From Bretschneidera sinensis (Eukaryota > Streptophyta > Magnoliopsida > Brassicales > Akaniaceae): DNA of 64,000 nucleotides. Shown in pieces: positions 34,120 to 46,062 of the stretch. Position numbers and translations under genes: made by a program. The DNA lies in NCBI GenBank assembly GCA_023935145.1, contig CM043697.1, positions 50,431,001-50,495,000 on the forward strand. Direction: 5' to 3'. The notes under the pieces are model-generated. The model had not been told where the DNA came from and did not search any database. It saw only the letters and a program-made list of their open reading frames with translations. The number at the start of each line of letters is the position of its first letter. The stretch's first letter is position 1.

Positions 34120-36027
34120 TTATTTTTCCCCAAAACTAAGAGTGGCAGCAGCTAGCATAGGAAGTGTCTTATTCTCTCCCATATAAGCATAAGATAAGTG
34201 CTCGGACAACTGCTTGAATTCCAAGTTAGGTGCCTGTACAATAAAAGGGGGAAGAATAGTATTAGTAGGCCCAAGAATTTCAACTGGATCGGTGTACTTA
34301 CTTGGAGGCTTTGGAAAGGCCTCTAGAAGGTGCATAGTTTCAATGATGTCATCAGTAACATCCTTGCATTTGGGCTCAATATCTGATCTTGGGATACTAT
34401 AGGTAAGAGCAGTTTCTACTAGATCAACGTGATGGTCCTGAAAAGCTTCCTCAATAACACTTTGCGTCATGTATATATTAAAACATTTTATATTATCTGG
34501 GGGTAATTTTAATGCATTATATCTTTTGATTTCAACCTTTTCACTATTTACCTTCTCCATCTCACTTACCTTGGATGTGGATGCTTGTATAGGCTCATTA
34601 GTTTCGATGATCTTACCATTTGTTAAAGCTATCACGACATTTAGTTGTTGATGTCCTCTTGGAGTAGGTAGTGGTTGGACTGGAAGTTCACCCAACTTTC
34701 TTTAACTTAGCTCCTTAGCCAATTGCCCCATTTGTTCCTCGAGTCTTTGAATGGCTTGCTCATGTTTTGTAGTGGTTTGTCGTTGCTCAATCATGAACTG
34801 TTCTTGTGAAGTCATCAGTTGCCTCATAAGATTCTCTAGGTCACTATTTTCTGATTCCGGCACTGGTTGGGCTGCTGGTTGGAAGTGTCGTTGCTGTCCT
34901 TGAAGATTCAAAGCATTTTGAGTGTTGCTCCATGAGGGGTTGGGGTGGTTCTGCCATCCAGGATTGTAGGTATTTGCATATGCACTGTTCAGTCCCTCAT
35001 AATTTGCTTGTTCTTGATTTGTAGTTGAATACAGAGGACAAATATAAGTATTATGATCAAAATGAGAGCATATAGCACATACCTGGTGTTGTGTAGCCTG
35101 TGGACTAGGTAAGTTGTTCTGATCAGCTATGGCTTTTATGAGCATATCTAGCTTTCTTTCTATAGCAGCCATCTGATTCGAAGATCCATCATTGAAGCTC
35201 ACCTCATACATACCCTTGCTTTTAATTCTTTGTCTACCTCTCGAGGAGAATTGGTGGGTGTGCTCATTTAATGTCTCAAACAGCTCCATGGCTTCTTCAC
35301 TAGTCTTCTCCATCAGCACACCTCCACAACCGAAATCCACTATACCTTGATTTATGCCACTCAAACCTTCATAAAAAGCTAGGACCAGCTCATCTTGAGG
35401 TAAGTTGTGATGTGGACATTTGAGTAGCAGCTCATTAAAGTGTCCCCATGCCTCGAAGAAAAGGTCTTCATCCCTCTGTTGGAAGGATTGAATCTCCTTC
35501 CTCATCTGCCTTATCTTTTGAGCTGAAAAAAATTTCCTTAGAAATCTACTGGATAGCTCTTCCCAAGTATGGATGGAATCTGCAGGCAATGAATGATACC
35601 ACATTTTAGCATTATCTTTTAATGAAAAAGGGAAAAGAATTAACCTGATTCCCTCTTGATCTAGGCCCCGAATATGCTGGAACTTGCAGAGATCACAGAA
35701 TTCTCGAAGGTGCAAGTGTGGATCCTCAGCAGGTGTACCCCTGAAATGAGTCAAGGCACTGAATATCTGTGGAGATATGTAATAATTTTCTTCCACCTTA
35801 GGTTGATATGCAATGCATGAAGGATGGTTGAGGTTCTGTGGAATGAAGGATTGCTTCATAGGTCTCCGTTCTGGTGGAAATTGGTTGTAAAGCTGTTCCA
35901 TTGGTGCTTCACCCTCAAATTCTTCTTCTCTCTCCTCGAAGTTGTTTCTAGGCCTTTTTCGAATGATCTTCTCACTTTCTATATCAAGTGAAAGGATGGT
36001 TGGGTTCCTCACTCGAAGCCCTTGCAT
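34120..36027 (-). pseudogene. Element F gag plus fused linker (one in-frame stop)
   Basis: Frames 36027-34702 (441 aa) and 34695-34120 are in the same phase, separated only by a TAA at 34704-34702. The first is an Athila gag: LILFPFSLKDNAKMWYHSLP, CPHHNLPQDELVLAFYEGL, and the zinc knuckle CAICSHFDHNTYIC near residue 315, ending in a Gln/Glu-rich coiled coil. The second is a gag-protease linker that jumps directly to the pre-RT linker (FKQLSEHLSYAYMG). The 11-bp sequence that is repeated at both edges of the protease in element C occurs once here, so the protease was lost between these repeats. The frame ends 23 codons after that linker. Gag itself looks able to function. Confidence 0.92.
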
Positions 36028-36371
36028 GAATCAGCAGGAATACCTTAGTGCAGCAGCTTCGGTACTGCTGCTTAGGTAGTCTCTGGACTATTTGCGCTCG
36101 AGCGCTCCAAGCAATGCGCTCGATTGCACCAGTGCGCTCGATCGCACTTAGGTTTGCGCTCTATCGTAGTGCCAGAATTAGCACTGATGCACACCTGAAA
36201 CAGAAAGCAAGAAAATAACAAAAATGAAAAATTAAATTAGATAGTTGATGAAAATAAAATAAAATAAAACAAAACAGATTAAGAAAAATATTTAATGAAA
36301 AATAAGAAAATAAAATTGAACAAAATAAGAAAAATAAACGGGAAATAATTCTAAACAGAAATTTAGCACAA
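36028..36371 (-). other. Element F leader
   Basis: Untranslated leader between primer site and gag. 36092-36170 carries four motifs of the GCGCTCGATCGCA type, the same as those in the LTR. Confidence 0.75.
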
Positions 36372-36389
36372 TCCCCGGCAACGGCGCCA
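36372..36389 (-). other. Element F primer-binding site
   Basis: TGGCGCCGTTGCCGGGGA on the minus strand, a full match to the complement of plant tRNA-Asp, as known for Athila. Confidence 0.95.
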
Positions 36390-36395
36390 AAAACT

Positions 36396-37802
36396 TCTTG
36401 TGCGTTTATCCACCTAAATAAATAAGTAAATAATCGCACTTGTTTTACTTGCAAGTGCAAAAGGTCAACAGTGTAGTATAGTGTGTGAATGCAAGATCAT
36501 CTCCACAGGGATTGGTAAAGTTCAGTTTAGAATTATATTCGCAATATAAAAAGATAGAAATAATAAAAGCGTTGAGAAATAATAAAGATAAAATACTAAG
36601 GATAAAGGCGTAGGGACTTGATATCCACCACTAATTATGCGACCTCAATACAACAGTATGCCAATGCTTTACTCATGCCATGTATACCTAATGTTTGTCA
36701 ACCTAAGGGCATAGTATCTACTCCTTAAGCTATTGATCTCCCTAAGCAACGAGTTAGGCATGATATCTACTCTAACGCTTTTCTCTCTTAAGGGATTCAG
36801 CATGGTATCGACTGAGTTGTTCTTTAAGAGAGCATAGGATCTGTGGAAATCGACAACCACATGGGACCTAGGGCATGGTATCTACTCCTGGTTTCCCATG
36901 TTGATTAACCCAAGAATCTGGATAAGATATCTTTTGTTACTATTGTTGAACCCAGGACTCGGTCATCCAAATTGATTCAACTAACTAATCCGTACCACAT
37001 GCATACGTTGATCAGACACACACATATGAGGAATTTAAATACAAACAGACGTTAATCAAGTTAAGCAACACAACATAAATATCACAAATGTACCAATACT
37101 GAATTATTGAGTAAACATAATTAAGGCTTCAACCAAGCCCTTAGCAAAAAGTTAATTATACATAATAAGATAAAAAGGAAAGAAGAAACCTGAAAACATT
37201 ATGGAGAAGAGTCGTCAATTCATCTCCAAAATCTCTCCTTCGGGCTCGTTCGGCCTCAGGCCTCCCTGAACAAAAACTAAAACTAAAAGGGAGCTTGATC
37301 CCCCAAAAGGGAGATCTACTCCAAAGGGAGATTAAAAGATAAAAGAAGGGATAAAAGAAGTGATTATTTGTGTGTGCTTTACAGGTGTATTTATAGGGCT
37401 TGAGTAGTCCTAGAAGGCTCATGAGTTCATAAACTTTCCTAAAACACAAAACTCCTTTATTTCGAAAATAAAGTTATTTCCAAAATAGAGTTATTTCCAA
37501 AATAGGGTTCTGCGGTTTACTGTTCATGCCCGTACATGTGCGCTCAATCGAATACATGGTGCACTCAATCGCAATTCTGCACTCGATCGCACAGAGGAGT
37601 GCGCTCGATCGCAATCTAGCCAGCAACTGCTCCAGGATTTCAAGATTTCTTCCTTTAAGTGCCAAAAATGCTTCTTTTTCTCCAAGACCCTATAAAAACG
37701 TGTAAAACACAAAAGTGAAGTAAAATAGACTAAAACATATAGATAAAGAACTTAACAAATGTAATTTAAGGGGCTTAAATATGAATATTTAAGCTCCTAT
37801 CA
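36396..37802 (-). repeat. Element F 5' LTR
   Basis: 1407 bp. The inner terminal dinucleotide is TC instead of TG, a G-to-C change absent from the other LTR. TATAAATA at 37388-37395, palindrome array at 37540-37616. Confidence 0.95.
37388..37395 (-). promoter_or_regulatory. TATA box, F 5' LTR
   Basis: TATAAATA on the minus strand; this copy would drive the element transcript. Confidence 0.6.
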
Positions 37803-37807
37803 ATAAC
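37803..37807. repeat. Target-site duplication of F, right
   Basis: ATAAC, identical to 31386-31390. Removing F and one copy restores the reading frame of the G integrase. Confidence 0.95.
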
Positions 37808-39162
37808 TTATGAACTTTGAATCCCGATCATATGTGATAGTTTTTGGAACTCCATGGAGCTTAACTATCTCTCTAAAGTATAAATCAATAATATGAGAAG
37901 CATCCGCAGTCTTGTTACAAGGAACAAAATGCGTCATCTCTGAAAATTGATCAACAACCACCATAATAGAATCCTTGTTCCTTTGGGTTCGAGGCAATCC
38001 CAAAACAAAATCTAAGCTGATATCTTCCCATGGAGCTTTAGGAACTGGTAGTGGTGTGTATAAACTGGTGTTCTTGCTATGACTCTTAGCAGTTTGAAAA
38101 ATTCTGTAACTTTTGACAAAGCACTCAACATCATGAGCCAACTTAGGCTAAAAAAAGTTTTCTTGCACAAGAGTAAGAGTCTTATCTCTCCCAAAATGTC
38201 CCGCCAAACCTCCTCCATGAACTTCCTGAATAATTACCCTTCGTAAAGAGCATTGAGGAATGCACAATCTATTGTTCTTGAAAAAAAAACCTTCTTGCTC
38301 CAAGAAATGATTGAATGAACCCTTAGAAAAATTCTCCCACACATTTCCAAAGTCAGGATCATTTTTGTATAATTCCTTGAGCACTTCAAAACCCAATACT
38401 TGTACCTCCATAGTGCTGAGCAAAGAATGCCTCCTACTTAAAGCATTAGCCACTTGATTTAACTTTCCAAATTTATACTTGATAGAAAAAGAATAGGGTT
38501 GAAGGAATTCAACCTAACTTGCATGTCGACTGTTAAGTTTCTGTTGGCTATTCAAATACTTCAAAGCTTCATGATCAGAATGCAACAAAAACTCATTTGG
38601 AAGGAGATAGTGACTCCAATGATCCAAAGCACGAATAATAGCATAAAATTCCTTATCATAGGTAGAATACTTCCTACGACTCTCATTCAGCTTCTCACTA
38701 AAGAATGCAATAGGCTTACCTTCTTGGCTGAGCACAACACCAATTCCTATTCCCGACACATCACAATCAACTTCAAAAAGCTTGCTAAAATCTGGAAGTA
38801 TAAGCATTAGAGCTTCTGTTACTTTCTTCTTGATTAACTCAAAGCTCTTTTGGGCTTTTTCATTCCATTGGAACTTTCCTCCTTTCAAGCATTCAATAAT
38901 AGGAGCAATGATGCTACTGAAACTTCTTATAAAACGATGATAAAAATAAACAAGTCCATGAAAGCTTATGATATCATGTAGAGATTTTGGCACAGGCCAA
39001 CTGATTATTGCCTCTATCTTGCTAGGATCCATCTCGACTCCTTCAGCTAAAGCCACGTAGCCTAAGAACACAAGGCTGTTTGTTAAGAAATGACACTTAT
39101 TCAGATTTACATATAACTTCTATTTTTGAAGAGTTTGAAACACTTGATACAGGCGCTCCATA
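37808..39162 (-). pseudogene. Element G RT end, RNase H and integrase core
   Basis: Frames 39071-38514, 38453-38148 and 38141-37803 follow one another. They show the RT connection ([18 protein letters not shown]), RNase H ([51 protein letters not shown]), the HHCC zinc region (HGGGLAGHFGRDKTL) and the start of the integrase core ([27 protein letters not shown]). Single stops break the frames. Integrase continues left of F at 31385. Confidence 0.92.
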
Positions 39163-39167
39163 TAATC
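39163..39167. repeat. Target-site duplication of H, left
   Basis: TAATC; partner TGATC at 48634-48638, one mismatch. Confidence 0.8.
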
Positions 39168-40434
39168 TGTTGTGAGTTTTAAATTACTCGCAAGCGCACG
39201 AGTCGTTTGCAATATAGCGTTGTGCAAGTGCGAGGTCGAATCCACAGGGAATTGTGTTGTGAAAATATATTTTTTAATCTAAATTAACTCTATCTTAACC
39301 TAGTTCCAAATTTCAGAATGATATTGCAAAATAAATTAAAACTAAACTAAGTTGATTTTAAAACTAATAATAAAAAGCACTAAGGTTTTCGAATCCACCC
39401 CACCGAAGTTAAGCATACATGTTCTAAAAATATAGCCTATCAAAACATTCAATGAATCCAACTATAAGATAAAAAACAAAGAATATCCCAACTAAACCAA
39501 AAGCACCCAATGTATCCGCTCTTAACAAATCACAAAGGGAATCTAGTTTAATCGAAAAGCGTTCAATGTATCCATCAGATGAAACACAAAGAAAATCAAA
39601 CAGCCAATTTAAACTCAATCAATTATAAGATTAACTCAAATAATTGACAGAACATTTATACTAAAAATTGTCAGATTTGTACAAGCAAATCTGAACTACT
39701 ACGCCAAACAACGGCGGGGCTTCATGTTCAACCTTAGCTGAAGAGTCTAGCCACTCATAACTATAAAACTATAATAAAAAGTGCTAAACATTTAAACTAA
39801 AACAACTGAATATAAAGAAATAAATAAACTGCTTTACATGGGAGAAATTCCACTCGCTGACGGGCTGCGCTTCCCCTCGTGAAAGCAATGCCTTCGGGAT
39901 CCACCAAAATGCTAGCGGACGTCCACCGGTAAACACCAAAGTGGCTCAGGAATTGTACACTGAATGATGAGGCCAGATGGTGTTTATATAAGGGGAGTCA
40001 CGGAGCACTGTAGGTTTCAGATTCGATGTGGAATACTGGCTCGAGTGCGCTCGATCGCAGTGTGGTGCGATCGATCGCAGTGTGGTGCGATCGATCGCAG
40101 GTACGATCGATCGCATGTCTTGTGCGCACGATCTCATGTGCACTCGATCGCATGTCTGCTGCGATCGATCACAGATGCAATGAACTTCAAATATTTTGAT
40201 GTGGGATGTTGACCATGCGCTCGTTCGTAGGCAGGTGCGCTCGATCGCATATCTCGTGCGATCGATCGCAATGTCTCCAGAAGCTTCAAATCTCCTGAAA
40301 TGCTTCATTTTCTTCACAAAGCTGTAAAAACACACAAAACACAAGAAAGACGTAAAATAAAGTAAATACTACTAACTAAGAGCATAACAAATATAAGTTA
40401 AGGGTCTAAAATATGCAATATTTAAGACTCATCA
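39168..40434 (-). repeat. Element H 3' LTR
   Basis: 1267 bp, plus-strand ends TGTTGTG...ACTCATCA. TATATAAA on the minus strand at 39983-39990. The array 40043-40272 holds two exact TGCGATCGATCGCA palindromes (40066-40079, 40086-40099) and several variants. Confidence 0.95.
40043..40272. repeat. CpG palindrome array in H 3' LTR
   Basis: About nine copies of GCGCTCGATCGCA or TGCGATCGATCGCA, partly as a 20-bp tandem unit. It lies 50-280 bp upstream of the TATA box. Confidence 0.85.
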
Positions 40435-41737
40435 AATACCCCCAAACTTATATTTTGCTAGTCCCTTAGCAAAACAAAATAAAAGACTCAATGAAAAACA
40501 AAGAACATAAAGATAAAGTCATCACTCATGGTATCCAAAAATTTAAGGAGCACACATCACCATGATATTCATTCATAAGCAAGCTTAAAAAGGTAAACCC
40601 ATCTTCGCAATGAATAGAAATGTTAAAATCTAATTACTTACAAAAGGCAGGATAAGGCATCACAAGCTTGAATCAGTGTAAGGTAAACTAGCATATAAAA
40701 ATGAAGCTTCCAAGTAACTTTAATGTGTAAGGTCTCCATGTCTCAAGATTCACCGAATTTCCCATCAAAAATGAACAAAAAGGCATAGTTTTTTTTTTTT
40801 ATATATATATATATATAATAAGGCACGGCTATGTTTAGTTCCCTTAAGCTTTCTAATTGACTCATGTAGCGAGTGTTGAGTCAATGACTCCCAAACCAGG
40901 TGGTTTTAAGGCATTAGGTGTAAAGACACCCCTAAGGACTTACTAACTCAAGTCAAAAAGGCTACGAAATTAAACCGACCTTAATACTACCAAGCAAAAT
41001 TTCACCTTTTGACGTGAACACTCACTGCTTACTGAGGCAAGAGGTCCAGTTACTCAGCGAAAAGTTTATTGATAATAATTTTTGTTTTATTTTATTTTTT
41101 TATTATGCTTTTCTATGCCCAAGAGTTCATCCAACAAGTCATCCAGTTTCAGTTAAGATAAGAAAAAATACACATTAAAATCACGTGTCATACCTCACAT
41201 AATTTGTGCTAATGTGCTCGTGTTAGATTAGATCAAACATGTGAATTCTCAAAATACCTAAAGTAAGTAACTAAATTTTAAAAATTTATCACCAGATCAT
41301 GTGTTCAAAATGTTAAGCTCACCTATGACATCACATCACAGAAAATGTTTAGATCAACTAAAATTTCACGATAACATGAGCATGCATTTATCTCTATGAC
41401 GAAAAGACAACAAATTAGGACAAAGTGTGTGATGTGTCTCCCATACCCCCAAACTTAAATTACACATTGACCCCAATGTGTGACTAATATGGAAAGAGCT
41501 GACCTGAGATATGGAGAACTATCTGGACTGGTATGGCTCATAGCATACCCCCAAACTTGAACTGAAGTACGCTTTGTCCCTGAAAAAAAAAAACTGGAAA
41601 AAAAAAAAAACTGGAAACAAACATTAATCATAAAAATGCGAAATAATAAATAAACAAAAGAAAAGATAAGCTGTGGGGTGCCTCCCATGAGCGCTAAGTT
41701 TAACGTCTTCAGCCAGACTCTTCCTAGAATACTACAC
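40435..41737 (-). other. Element H 3' UTR
   Basis: Non-coding. It has polypurine-like modules at 41546-41580, 41443-41481 and 40435-40467; the last is the functional tract next to the LTR. A (T)n(AT)n tract lies at 40790-40817. The block 41668-41722 matches the start of the F 3' UTR. Confidence 0.8.
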
Positions 41738-42952
41738 TCAATCTGAGTAACTAGGATCCTCCAACAGTATCGTCTCAATGTCCGGACTCCTCAACTCTAA
41801 GAATGGTTTTAGCCTCTGTACATTTACCTTGAAAGTATTACCATTCTTAGGATCCTCAATCTCGATGGCCCCATGAGGAAAAACTGATCGAATAATGAAT
41901 GGGCCTGACCATCGGGATTTGAGCTTGCCTGGAAAAAGATGCAGGCACGAATTATAAAGAAGAACTCTCTGACCCGGTTCAAAAGCTCGTTTCAAAATAT
42001 TTTGGTCATGAGTCTTCTTCATTTGTGCTTTGTATGATCGGGCACACTCATATGCATCATTCCGCAGCTCCTCTAATTCATTGAGTTGGAGCTTCCGTTG
42101 TGAGCCAGCCTTAGAAAGATTGAAATTTAGTTGCTTGACAGCCCAATACGCACGATGCTCTAATTCAACCGGAAGGTGACATGCCTTTCCGTATACAATG
42201 CGATAGGGAGACATGCCAATTGGCGTCTTGAAGGCTGTCCAATATGCCCACAATGCATCCGTCAATCGCAGAGACCAATCCTTTCTATTAGGGTTCACAG
42301 TCTTTTCCAAAATTTGTTTGATCTCGCGATTTGAAATTTCCACTTGACCACTCGTCTGTGGGTGATATGGGGTGGCAACTTTGTGTGTGATACAATATTT
42401 CTTCATCAACTGCTCAAAGATCTTGTTGCAAAAGTGCTTACCTCCATCACTTATGATTGCTCGAGGCATACCAAAACAAGCAAAAATAGGGTCTTTCAAG
42501 AACTGGACCACAACTCTGTGGTCATTGGTCTTGCACGCAACGGCCTCCACCCACTTGGACAGATAGTCCACAGCAACCAGAATGTATAAGTAGCCAAAGG
42601 AGTTTAGGAATGGTCCCATGAAATCAATGCCCCACACATCAAAAATCTCAACAATCAGAATAGGGTTGAGGGGCATCATATTTCTCCTAGAAAGACTCCC
42701 TAGCTTTTGGCAATGCTCACAAGATATACAGTAGGTGTGAGAGTCCCGGAACAGGGTAGGCCAATAAAATCCACACTGCAAAATCTTTGCAGCGGTCTTT
42801 TTAGCACTAAAATGGCCTCCACATGCATGATCATAACAAAAGGCGATGACATTAGATTGGTCATGCTCAGGAATACACCGTCTAATGATCTGATCAGGAC
42901 AATACTTGAACAGGTAAGGATCGTCCCAGAAAAAGTGTTTTACCATGGCCAA
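41738..42952 (-). pseudogene. Element H integrase
   Basis: An open frame of 404 codons. It begins with the zinc-binding region ([17 protein letters not shown]...CISCEHCQK), then the core with [11 protein letters not shown] (first D), [10 protein letters not shown] (second D) and [16 protein letters not shown] (E), all catalytic positions kept. The C-terminal part has [16 protein letters not shown] and [23 protein letters not shown]. It joins element DNA to the host genome in intact relatives. A single stop separates it from RNase H, so only the polyprotein link is broken. Confidence 0.95.
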
Positions 42953-42976
42953 AAATTTTGATTTATCTTGCCTCCC

Positions 42977-43603
42977 CTAATGCAAGGGCATGTGTCCAGT
43001 GACAAGATAGTTCACTATGTCAGCAAACCATGGTGCGAGACTGTGAGCAATGTGCATCAATTGCTTATCAGGAAAGGTCTCAGAAATGGGAGTGGCAGCG
43101 TCACTGAATTCCACAATCAATCTAGACAAATGGTCCGCCACCACATTTTTCGAACCTTTCTTATCCCGAATCTCAATGTCGAACTCTTGAAGTAGCAAGA
43201 TCCATCGGATAAGACGAGATTTAACATCTTTTTTAGAGAAAAGATACTTCAATGCAGCATAGTCCGAGTAGATAATGACTTTAGATCCTAACAAGTAGGA
43301 TCTGAACTTGTCTAATGCAAAAACGACTGCAAGCAACTCATTCTCAATGGTAGAATAATTGAGTTGTGCGTCGTTTAGAGTTCGACTTGCATAATAGATA
43401 GCATGGGGAAGTTTATCAACACATTGCCCCAAAACAACTCCAACAGCATAGTCTGATGCGTCACACATAATCTCAAAAGGCACATCCCAGTTAAGTGGCT
43501 GAATAATGGGTGTGGAAGTTAGAATTTTCTTCAGATCCCCAAATGCTTTCTTACAATCCTCATCAAATAGAAATGGGGCATCTTTTTGCAACAACTTGCA
43601 CAA
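42977..43603 (-). pseudogene. Element H RNase H
   Basis: Open frame with [56 protein letters not shown] and [10 protein letters not shown]. The catalytic D of CDASD, the E of ENELLAV, and D of SDYAA are present. This domain degrades the RNA strand during reverse transcription. It is bounded by TGA at 43670 (upstream side) and TAG at 42977. Confidence 0.94.
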
Positions 43604-43669
43604 GGGCCTGGCGATCTTGCTGAAATTCTGGATAAATCGCCTATAGAAACCTGCATGGCCCAGAAAAGA

Positions 43670-44988
43670 TCAAACCTCTTTCACCGTACGTGAGGGTGGA
43701 AGGCTGGAAATTAAATCCACCTTCGCTTTGTCGACCTCAATCCCTCGACGAGATACGATATACCCCAGAACAATTCCTTGCTTAACCATAAAATGGCACT
43801 TCTCCCAATTAAGCACCAGGTTCTTCTCCTTGCACCGTACCAAAACCAAAGAGAGACGGTGCAGGCACTCCTCAAATGTTGAATCGAAGATGGAGAAGTC
43901 GTCCATGAAAATCTCCAAGAACCGCTCTACCATGTCAGAGAATATACTGACCATGCACCGCTGAAAAGTGGTGGGTGCATTGCATAACCCAAAGAGCATG
44001 CGACGGTAGGCGAAGGTCCCAAAAGGACAGGTAAATGTCGTATTCTCCTTATCTTGGGGTCCACGGGGACCTGGTTATATCCAGAATAACCATCCAAAAA
44101 GCAATAATACTCGTGCCCAGCCAAACGCTCCACCATCTGATCAATAAATGGAAGTGGAAAGTGATCCTTCCTTGTGGCACTGTTCAGCTTACGGTAGTCT
44201 ATACACACTCTCCACCCAGACTGCACACGAGTTGGCACCAACTCGTCGTCCTTATTCTTTACTACCGTTAACCCAGCTCGCTTGGGCACGACATGAATGG
44301 GGCTCACCCACTTGTTATCAGAGATAGGATAAATGATCCCTGTATCTAACAGCTTAATAACCTCTGCCCTCACAACCTCTTGCATAGCAGGGTTGAGCCT
44401 TCTTTGCGGCTCCCTCGATGGCTTAGCATCTTCCTCCGAGTGTATCCTGTGCATCACCATCGAGGGGCTGATTCCCTTAATATCCTCAATGGTCCAGCCG
44501 ATAGCTTCCTTGTGCTCTCTTAAAACATCTAATAATTTCTCCTCTTGAGCCTCTCCCAAATCTGAAGCTATTATCACAGGCAAACAGTATGTTGGACCCA
44601 GGAACTTATACTTAAGATTATCTGGTAAAGGCTTAAGTTCCTTCTTTTGAGGTTTTGGTAACACCTTCTCCTCCTCCTCCTTGCTTTCTTGAGGATCAGA
44701 CTCCAAAATGGCATTTACTTCCTCGAGTAACTTATCTAAACCCAAGTCCTCTCCAAAGTGAGCAAAGCATGCCTCCATGGGATCCTCAATGCTTGATTCA
44801 TCCACAGTATCCTCAAGAATCTCCTCTATCAAGCATACATCTCTCACTTCATCATATTCCAGTGGTTGCCTAGTGATATCAAAAATGTTCAACTCCACTG
44901 TCATATTTCCGAAGGAGATCTTCATCACCCCTGTCCTACAATTGATTAGGGTGTTAGCCGTGGCTAAGAATGGTCGCCCTAGAATCAC
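43670..44988 (-). pseudogene. Element H reverse transcriptase
   Basis: The frame 44988-43927 reads the pre-RT linker (LPDNLKYKFLGPTYCLPVIIAS), then HVVPKRAGLTVVKN, GWRVCIDYRKLN, FPLPFIDQMVERLAGHEYYCFLDGYSGYNQV. A single missing G near 44055 shifts the frame. Translation of the other frame (43999-43670) continues with LFGLCNAPTTFQRCM, the catalytic box IFMDDFSIF and CHFMVKQGIVLGYIVS. All catalytic residues are present; the lesion is one 1-bp deletion plus a TGA at 43670. Confidence 0.94.
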
Positions 44989-45009
44989 TGGTATTTGAAT
45001 CCCTACATT

Positions 45010-45897
45010 CTAAACCGGCTCTGTGTCAAGCACAATAAAATCCACGGGGAAATAGAACTTATCCACTTTTATCAAAACGTCCTCAACTATCCCCTGTGGT
45101 CTTTTTACTGACCTGTCAGCCAATTGAAGCATCGTGGATGTGGGCTTCAATTCTCCTAACCCCAACTGCATATAGACTGAGTAGGGTAGAAGATTCACAC
45201 TCGCCCCTAGATCCAAAAGGGCCCTCTCAATATGGCTGACTCCTATCGTGCAAGAGATGGTAGGACACCCCGGGTCCTTATACTTGATGGGTAGCTTGCA
45301 CTGAAGGATTGAACTGACCTGCTCGGTCAAAAATTCCTTCTTTGGGGCATTTGTCCTCCTCTTGATAGTGACCAAGTCCTTTAAAAACTTGGCATATGAT
45401 GGCATTTGATGGATGGCATCCAAAAATGGGATATTGATTTGGACTTGCTTGAATACCTCCAGAATTTCCTCATACTTCCCTCCTTTCTTGGGCGCCTGTA
45501 ATCTTTCGGGGTAGGGCGCTCTAGGTACAAACGACCTAGGAGGGTCTTTCTCAGTAGATGTGGCTGTAGATGGCTCAGCATCTCTCTTCTCTATGTTGCC
45601 ACTCCCTTGCCCTTGCTGCGTAGCAGGGCTCTTTTCCACTCGATTGTCTACTTGTCTCCCAGACCTCAGTGTGACAATCGACTGTACTTGTTCCTCCCCG
45701 TGCGTAGGAGTTGATGAACTCTCAACCATAAATTGTCCTTTTGGGTTTTGCACGGGCTGACTGGGGAACTTTCCTTTCTCTCTCTCACCCAAGTGACTTG
45801 CAATTTGCCCTATTTGACTCTCCAGCTTGGCAATTGCTTGGGTGTTTACCATTGTTGCACTCCTCACATCGCTCATATTTTGGCTAGTCACCTTCAT
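45010..45897 (-). pseudogene. Element H protease and gag-protease linker
   Basis: Open frame with QSIVTLRSGRQVDN, the KDPGCPTISCTIG block, and the aspartic protease core ERALLDLGASVNLLPYSVYMQLGLGELKPTS. Catalytic DLG is the normal Athila variant of DTG. A TAG at 45010 separates it from ILGRPFLATANTLI at the start of the next frame in the same phase. Protease would cut the gag-pol precursor. Confidence 0.94.
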
Positions 45898-46062
45898 GAA
45901 CTCCTTAAGGGTGTCCTCTAGCGACTGTGAAACTGGCGCTGGTGTTTGAATGGGTGCATGATAAGCAGGTGAAGGTGCTGGATGGGCAGAACGATCATGA
46001 TTAGGAATTTGTGGGGCAAATCCGGGAGGATATTGATTTTGAGCATGATGAGAGGCTCCTCC

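Larger units (their letters stand above)
31391..37802 (-). mobile_element. Element F: gag-only non-autonomous Athila-like element
   Basis: F is 6412 bp with two full LTRs, a perfect tRNA-Asp-type primer site, a long gag-derived frame and a 3' UTR. Protease, RT, RNase H and integrase are missing. The 5-bp flanks 31386-31390 and 37803-37807 are both ATAAC, so the insertion into element G is intact. The LTRs differ by roughly 2-4 % in the stretches I compared, mostly by transitions. LTR and gag are close to element C, which still has pol remains. Confidence 0.95.

Noticed and set aside
36372..36389. tRNA gene fragments (tRNA-Asp or tRNA-Met 3' ends)
   Set aside because: Only 12-18 bases match, always next to an LTR; these are primer-binding sites.
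39424..39618. 64-residue frame repeated in both H LTRs (also 47658-47852)
   Set aside because: It occurs twice only because LTRs are duplicated; no start context or domain.
41455..41778. Minus-strand frame after the H integrase as an extra gene
   Set aside because: It overlaps the integrase end and translates the 3' UTR; the shared block with F is conserved as DNA, not as protein.
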